Of a stretch of DNA of 64,000 bases, positions 60,631-64,000 are shown in pieces. The DNA is from an uncultured Acetatifactor sp. GTDB taxonomy: Bacteria > Bacillota > Clostridia > Lachnospirales > Lachnospiraceae. Made by a program: the position numbers and the translations under genes. Within the stretch, counting starts at the first letter, position 1. The number at the start of each line of letters is the position of its first letter. The notes below the pieces were generated by a model that had not been told where the DNA came from, made no database searches, and saw only the letters and a list, made by a program, of their open reading frames with translations. The DNA lies in contig CANQPH010000006.1 of NCBI GenBank assembly GCA_947625675.1, forward strand, positions 1 through 64,000, in the 5' to 3' direction.

Positions 60631-61463
60631 TGGGCGACGAAGACGACTCCGAAGGCTCCCGGCCCGATATGAGTGCCGATGGTGGGGCCGATCTGCAGCC
60701 GCTCGGTTACGGGGATGCCGTCTTCCGCCAGCTTTTCCTCGAACTTTTCACAGTTTTCCGTGCCGAAGGAATAGATGGAGTAGAGGGGGAAGTTTTCATC
60801 CGGATTCAGATCCTTCAGATGCTTTTCCACGGCCTGGATCGCTTTGTTTTTGCCCAGGGCCTTGCCGATGACGGCCACCTGTCCTTCCTCCGTCACAGTG
60901 ATGACGGGTTTCAGGTTGGCGAACTCCCCGATGGCGGCGACAGTGCGGTTCAGCCGCCCTCCCTTGGCCAGAAATTCCAGGGTGTCCAGGGCGGCCAGCA
61001 CCTTGACCCGGGTTTTCAGCTCTTCCAGCGTTTCCGCAATTTTTTCTGCGGAAATTCCGGCGGCCCGCAGCGTATGGGCGTGGTCCGCCAGGATCTTGAT
61101 GTTGTAGGTGGCGGAAAGAGAGTCTATGATGAAAATCCTGTCATAGCCGCAGATTTCCCTGGCCATGAGGGCCCCCTGGTAAGTGCCGCTCAAAGCGGAA
61201 GAGAGGGAGAGATAGACCAGGTCGTCGCCCTTTTCCCTGACATCCTGGAACAGATCCAGGAAAAGCTGGGGAGAAGGCTGGGAGGTCTGGGGAAAAGCGT
61301 CGCTTTCCTTCAAAATTCTGTAGAAGTCATTGCGGTCCAGGTTGACCCCTTCCGTGTAAACCTGACTTCCCACGGTGATGCTGATGGGAATCAGATCGAT
61401 ATTCTTGGCTTTCAGTTCCTCCAGCCGGTAATCGGAGGCGGAATCCACTGCAATTCTGATCAT
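60621..61463 (-). CDS. DegV family protein (second copy)
   Basis: Fatty-acid-binding fold: IAVDSASDY at the N-terminus, SSALSGTYQGA loop, GGRLNRTVAAIG and GPTIGTHIGPGAFGVVF. 280 residues. Divergent in sequence from the copy at 6154, so probably a different acyl preference. Confidence 0.93.
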   Translation of the reverse strand: MIRIAVDSASDYRLEELKAKNIDLIPISITVGSQVYTEGVNLDRNDFYRILKESDAFPQTSQPSPQLFLDLFQDVREKGDDLVYLSLSSALSGTYQGALMAREICGYDRIFIIDSLSATYNIKILADHAHTLRAAGISAEKIAETLEELKTRVKVLAALDTLEFLAKGGRLNRTVAAIGEFANLKPVITVTEEGQVAVIGKALGKNKAIQAVEKHLKDLNPDENFPLYSIYSFGTENCEKFEEKLAEDGIPVTERLQIGPTIGTHIGPGAFGVVFVAQPH

Positions 61464-61493
61464 GAAATATGTCCTTTCTTATTTTCCTAATAA

Positions 61494-61522
61494 ATTATAT
61501 TCTCAAATATTTTGAAACGCAA
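61494..61522 (-). promoter_or_regulatory. Promoter of the second degV gene
   Basis: Minus strand TTGCGT and TATAAT with a 17-bp spacer. Confidence 0.7.
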
Positions 61523-61688
61523 ACTTTATTGCCTATCCTATCAGACTTTGCGCACTCTGTCAACACCGGCTTTTATTTTTTATGGGTCGGTTTTTATTTT
61601 TTATGGGCGATAGATTATGGGCGATAGATTTATTTTATTAGACAAGGGAGGTGGAGCTGTGGTAAAATAATTTTGTTTGTGAAGTCTG

Positions 61689-61719
61689 CAAGAGCATAGT
61701 CCGAAGGCCCATGCTCTTG
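61689..61719 (+). promoter_or_regulatory. Leader hairpin before metF
   Basis: CAAGAGCAT pairs with ATGCTCTTG. No known riboswitch recognised. Upstream, 61565-61640 holds small direct repeats (TTTTATTTTTTATGGG, GGGCGATAGATT). Confidence 0.5.
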
Positions 61720-61756
61720 TACAGCGAATGAAGAGAAAGAAAAGAGGATGGACGGC

Positions 61757-62629
61757 ATGAAGATCAGTGAAATCTACCGGCAGAAAATGGAACAGGGAAA
61801 GCAGGTGTTATCTTTTGAAATCTATCCGCCCAAGCACGGGACGGAGCTTCGGGACATCGATGCCACTCTGGAGATTCTGGCGGACTGCAGGCCGGATTTT
61901 ATCAGCGTGACCTTCGGGGCGGGGGGCAGTTCCAGCAATAACAGGACCATTGAGCTGGCCAGGAAGATCCGGGACAGTTACGGGATAGAGCCGGTGGTGC
62001 ACCTGACCTGTCTGACCTATGATAAAAAGGAAATCGACGAATTCTGCCAAGTGCTGAAGGACAACGGCATAGAGAACGTCCTGGCCCTGCGGGGGGACGC
62101 CAAGCCGGAAGTGCCGCCCAAGGAGGATTTCGCCCATGCTTCGGAACTGACGGCGTATCTCCACGAAAAGGGAGGCTTCTGCATCGGCGGGGCCTGTTAT
62201 CCGGAGAATCATCCCGATTCACCCGATCGGGTTTTTGAGATGCGTCATTTGCGGGAAAAAGTGGAAGCGGGAGCGGAGTTTTTGCTGTCCCAGCTCTTTT
62301 TTGAAAATGAAATGTTCCTTTCCTTTGAAGAGGACTGCCGGATTGCCGGGATAGACGTGCCCGTGATGCCGGGTATCATGCCCGTGATCAACAAGGCCCA
62401 GATCGAGCGCATGGTGTCCCTCTGCGGGGCGTCCCTGCCGGAACGTTTCCGCCGGATTATGAACAAGTTTGAATATAACAAGCCGGCGCTGTTTGACGCC
62501 GGCATGTCCTATGCGGTGAGCCAGATCATAGATTTGTTGGCCAGCGGCGTGGACGGGATTCACCTCTATACCATGAACAATCCCAAGGTGGCCAGACGGA
62601 TCTGCGACAGCATCCGGAACATTATTTAG
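61757..62629 (+). CDS. metF: Methylenetetrahydrofolate reductase
   Basis: Makes 5-methyl-THF for methionine synthesis or one-carbon metabolism. FEIYPPK, TFGAGGSS, ALRGDAK, GGACYPENHPDS and QLFFENE match the family, a TIM barrel with FAD. 290 residues. ATG 61757 has GAGG nine bases upstream. Its 3' end overlaps the convergent dtxR-like gene by eight bases. Confidence 0.95.
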   Translation: MKISEIYRQKMEQGKQVLSFEIYPPKHGTELRDIDATLEILADCRPDFISVTFGAGGSSSNNRTIELARKIRDSYGIEPVVHLTCLTYDKKEIDEFCQVLKDNGIENVLALRGDAKPEVPPKEDFAHASELTAYLHEKGGFCIGGACYPENHPDSPDRVFEMRHLREKVEAGAEFLLSQLFFENEMFLSFEEDCRIAGIDVPVMPGIMPVINKAQIERMVSLCGASLPERFRRIMNKFEYNKPALFDAGMSYAVSQIIDLLASGVDGIHLYTMNNPKVARRICDSIRNII

Positions 62630-62987
62630 AATTGATGTACTTCTTGATGGCTTCGAAGCTTTCCCGGCTGATGACGTGTTCGATGCGGCAGGCGTCGTCC
62701 ACCGCCACTTTTTCATCCACGCCCAGTTTGGTGAGCCATCGGGAAAGCAGCTCGTGGCGCTCATAGATCATTTCCGCAATTTCCCTGCCGGATTCCGTCA
62801 GGTAGATAAATCCTTCTTTGGTGACCCGGATGTGCTCTTTTTCCCGGAGATTCTTCATGGCCACGCTGACGCTGGACTTTTTGAACCCCAGCTCTTCCGC
62901 AATGTCCACGGAACGGACCACGGGACGGGTCTTGCTCAGGATCAAAATCGTTTCCAGATAGTTTTCCGCTGATTCATTCACATGCAT
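62622..62987 (-). CDS. DtxR/MntR-family metal-dependent regulator
   Basis: 121 residues: winged HTH (VRSVDIAEELGFKKSSVSVAMKNLREKEHI) and a short dimerisation/metal domain with His and Asp/Glu ligands (ERHELLSRWLTKLG, DDACRIEHVIS). There is no C-terminal SH3/FeoA domain. ATG 62987 with GGGGTG upstream; GTG 62996 is the alternative. Divergent from the feoA genes, so probably the iron (or manganese) repressor of the feo operon. Confidence 0.92.
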   Translation of the reverse strand: MHVNESAENYLETILILSKTRPVVRSVDIAEELGFKKSSVSVAMKNLREKEHIRVTKEGFIYLTESGREIAEMIYERHELLSRWLTKLGVDEKVAVDDACRIEHVISRESFEAIKKYINSK

Positions 62988-63060
62988 CGTAATCACCCCG
63001 TTTGATTCCTTATTTTTGATACCACAATTATGAACAGTATAGCATATTTCCAGGGTCAGG

Positions 63061-63116
63061 GCAAGTGCGGGATTTTGAAGAAAAATGATCTGTGCGGGAT
63101 TTTGAAAAAATCCGAT
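63061..63116 (+). repeat. Two copies of a GTGCGGGATTTTGAA repeat
   Basis: Copies spaced 27 bp apart in the dtxR-feo gap. Confidence 0.7.
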
Positions 63117-63264
63117 TTTCTCATGGATTGGCTCCTGCCCGGCCGAAAGGGTGCAAAAGTATGCTTATTGGATGGAAGAATTCGTGAAGTGGCTGACGAA
63201 GGAATAGACGGCGGCAGACTGTTTGCCATCAAAAACTTAAGTGAGAAAAATATAATAAAAGTAC

Positions 63265-63296
63265 TTGACAACGAATATTTGTTAGAGTATACTAAC
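63265..63296 (+). promoter_or_regulatory. feo promoter with a DtxR-type palindrome over the -10
   Basis: TTGACA (63265) and TATACT (63288) with a 17-bp spacer. GTTAG-AGTATA-CTAAC (63281-63296) covers the -10 and resembles the TTAG...CTAA half-sites of DtxR/IdeR boxes. Confidence 0.65.
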
Positions 63297-63368
63297 CAAT
63301 GAAATGAGAATCGCAGGTTCGCAGAGCGGGCCTGCGGCCTCAAAAAGAAGAGGAAAGGATGAGGAACA

Positions 63369-63581
63369 ATGCCGTTGTCAATGGTAAGGGCGGGAGAGCC
63401 CAACGTGATTCGCAAAGTGGGCGGAAAAGAAGAGACCAGGAAGTTCCTGGAGAATCTGGGATTTGTGACCGGAGGGCTGGTGACGGTGGTGTCCGAGACC
63501 GGGGGGAGTCTGATCGTGAACGTGAAGGATTCCAGGGTCGCCATCGGAAGGGACATGGCCAACAAGATCCTGGTGGGATAA
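63369..63581 (+). CDS. feoA: FeoA-family protein, first copy
   Basis: 70-residue SH3-like partner of the ferrous iron transporter FeoB. Typical FLENLGFVTGGLVTVVSETGGSLIV and VAIGRDMANKILVG. ATG 63369 with AGGAAAGGATGAGG upstream. First gene of the feo operon. Confidence 0.92.
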   Translation: MPLSMVRAGEPNVIRKVGGKEETRKFLENLGFVTGGLVTVVSETGGSLIVNVKDSRVAIGRDMANKILVG

Positions 63582-63599
63582 GGGATTCTGGCTGCCGGG

Positions 63600-63730
63600 G
63601 AGGGCTAAAGTGTCCGGAGGACATCGGAGATCTCTGGGGTGCGCCGAAGGATCGAAGTGTTCCGGAAAGCGTTGGAGTGCCGGGGAATGCCGGAGAGTCG
63701 AAGCGCACCGGAGAGGGCATCCCGTAGAAG
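63600..63730 (+). repeat. Degenerate repeats between the two feoA genes
   Basis: Variants of GTGTCCGGAGGACATCGGAG, GTGTTCCGGAAAGCGTTGGA and GTGCCGGGGAATGCCGGAGA. No gene in the gap. Confidence 0.55.
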
Positions 63731-63757
63731 AAGAAAAGGAAAGGTGAGGAGAAGAAT

Positions 63758-63976
63758 ATGACGTTGAGAGAAGTTCCTTGCGGCAAGACCGTGAGGGTAA
63801 GCAAGCTGACCGGTGATGGACCGGTGAAGAGGCGCATCATGGACATGGGCATTACCAAAGGCATCGAGATTTATGTCAGAAAGGTGGCGCCTTTGGGAGA
63901 TCCCGTGGAAGTGACGGTGAGAGGTTATGAGCTTTCCATCCGGAAGGCGGATGCTGAAATGATTTTGGTGGAATAG
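63758..63976 (+). CDS. feoA: FeoA-family protein, second copy
   Basis: 72 residues: LREVPCGKTVRVSKL, KRRIMDMGITKGIEIYV, APLGDPVEVTVRGYELSIRK. More like canonical FeoA than the first copy. feoB is expected just beyond the window. Confidence 0.95.
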   Translation: MTLREVPCGKTVRVSKLTGDGPVKRRIMDMGITKGIEIYVRKVAPLGDPVEVTVRGYELSIRKADAEMILVE

Positions 63977-64000
63977 GTATTGGCGAAATGGTTTTTTGCA

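Noticed and set aside
61464-61756. SAM or THF riboswitch upstream of metF
   Set aside because: No recognisable core motif; only one 9-bp-stem hairpin and small AT-rich repeats.
63030-63302. 90-codon open frame between the dtxR-like and feoA genes
   Set aside because: It runs through two repeat copies and the feo promoter, and has no ribosome site or recognised domain.

Overview
The window reads as chromosome of a spore-forming, gut-associated Clostridia bacterium, most likely Lachnospiraceae. The evidence is an alpha/beta small acid-soluble spore protein, a bile salt hydrolase, several two-component systems, flavo-diiron and flavodoxin proteins, GC-rich coding sequence with short Gram-positive ribosome sites, and TTGACA/TATAAT promoters with 17-bp spacers. 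Genus cannot be set from the sequence alone.

Layout. 1-8.5 kb: end of carB, a cell-wall amidase, superoxide dismutase, queH, a cysteine hydrolase, a DegV protein, a tyrosine phosphatase and a SEC-C protein. 8.5-15 kb: the spore protein, then a sensory operon (exported VCBS-like protein, response regulator, histidine kinase, exported protein) and an amidase-deacetylase fusion. 15-23 kb: a proteostasis block (tig, clpP, clpX, lon) followed by engB and an AI-2E family permease. 23-28 kb: an orphan regulator with a degenerate receiver, a palindromic repeat element, a TraX-like protein, an ABC exporter, mntP and a cold-shock gene. 29-32 kb: an ibrB/ibrA-like pair and a membrane-tethered PTS IIA-like protein without its catalytic histidines. 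32-33 kb: an AT-rich islet (DUF4160/DUF2442) beside tRNA-Pro. 33-41 kb: metabolic and redox genes, tRNA-Gly, a redox MarR operon, gene remnants and bile salt hydrolase. 41-45 kb: csoR and a copA-copZ fusion. 44.6-50 kb: a complete BceRS-BceAB-type peptide-antibiotic module. 50-54 kb, on the minus strand: a vanR-vanS-vanG-vanT-like D-Ala-D-Ser cluster with no vanXY in view. 54-64 kb: an orphan regulator, a flavo-diiron protein, a C39 peptidase, a GntR-regulated ABC transporter, a phosphatase, DegV, metF, a DtxR-family regulator and two feoA genes (feoB presumably lies just outside).

The most unusual feature is the number of short tandem repeats (minisatellites, unit about 18-72 bp). Each locus has its own unit. 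They fill many intergenic gaps and are also inserted in frame into real proteins, including the substrate domain of Lon, the amidase domain of the fusion enzyme, an ABC ATPase tail, the BceB N-terminus and the IIA-like linker. In-frame copies have unit lengths divisible by three, and the purine-rich strand usually matches the direction of the flanking genes. A separate dispersed palindrome (GTAACAGTTCRGC core) occurs at four places.

Functional themes are cell-envelope maintenance and antibiotic response (amidases, Bce, vanG-like genes), metal homeostasis (CsoR/CopA, MntP, DtxR/FeoA), oxidative stress (SOD, flavo-diiron protein, OhrR-like MarR) and protein quality control.
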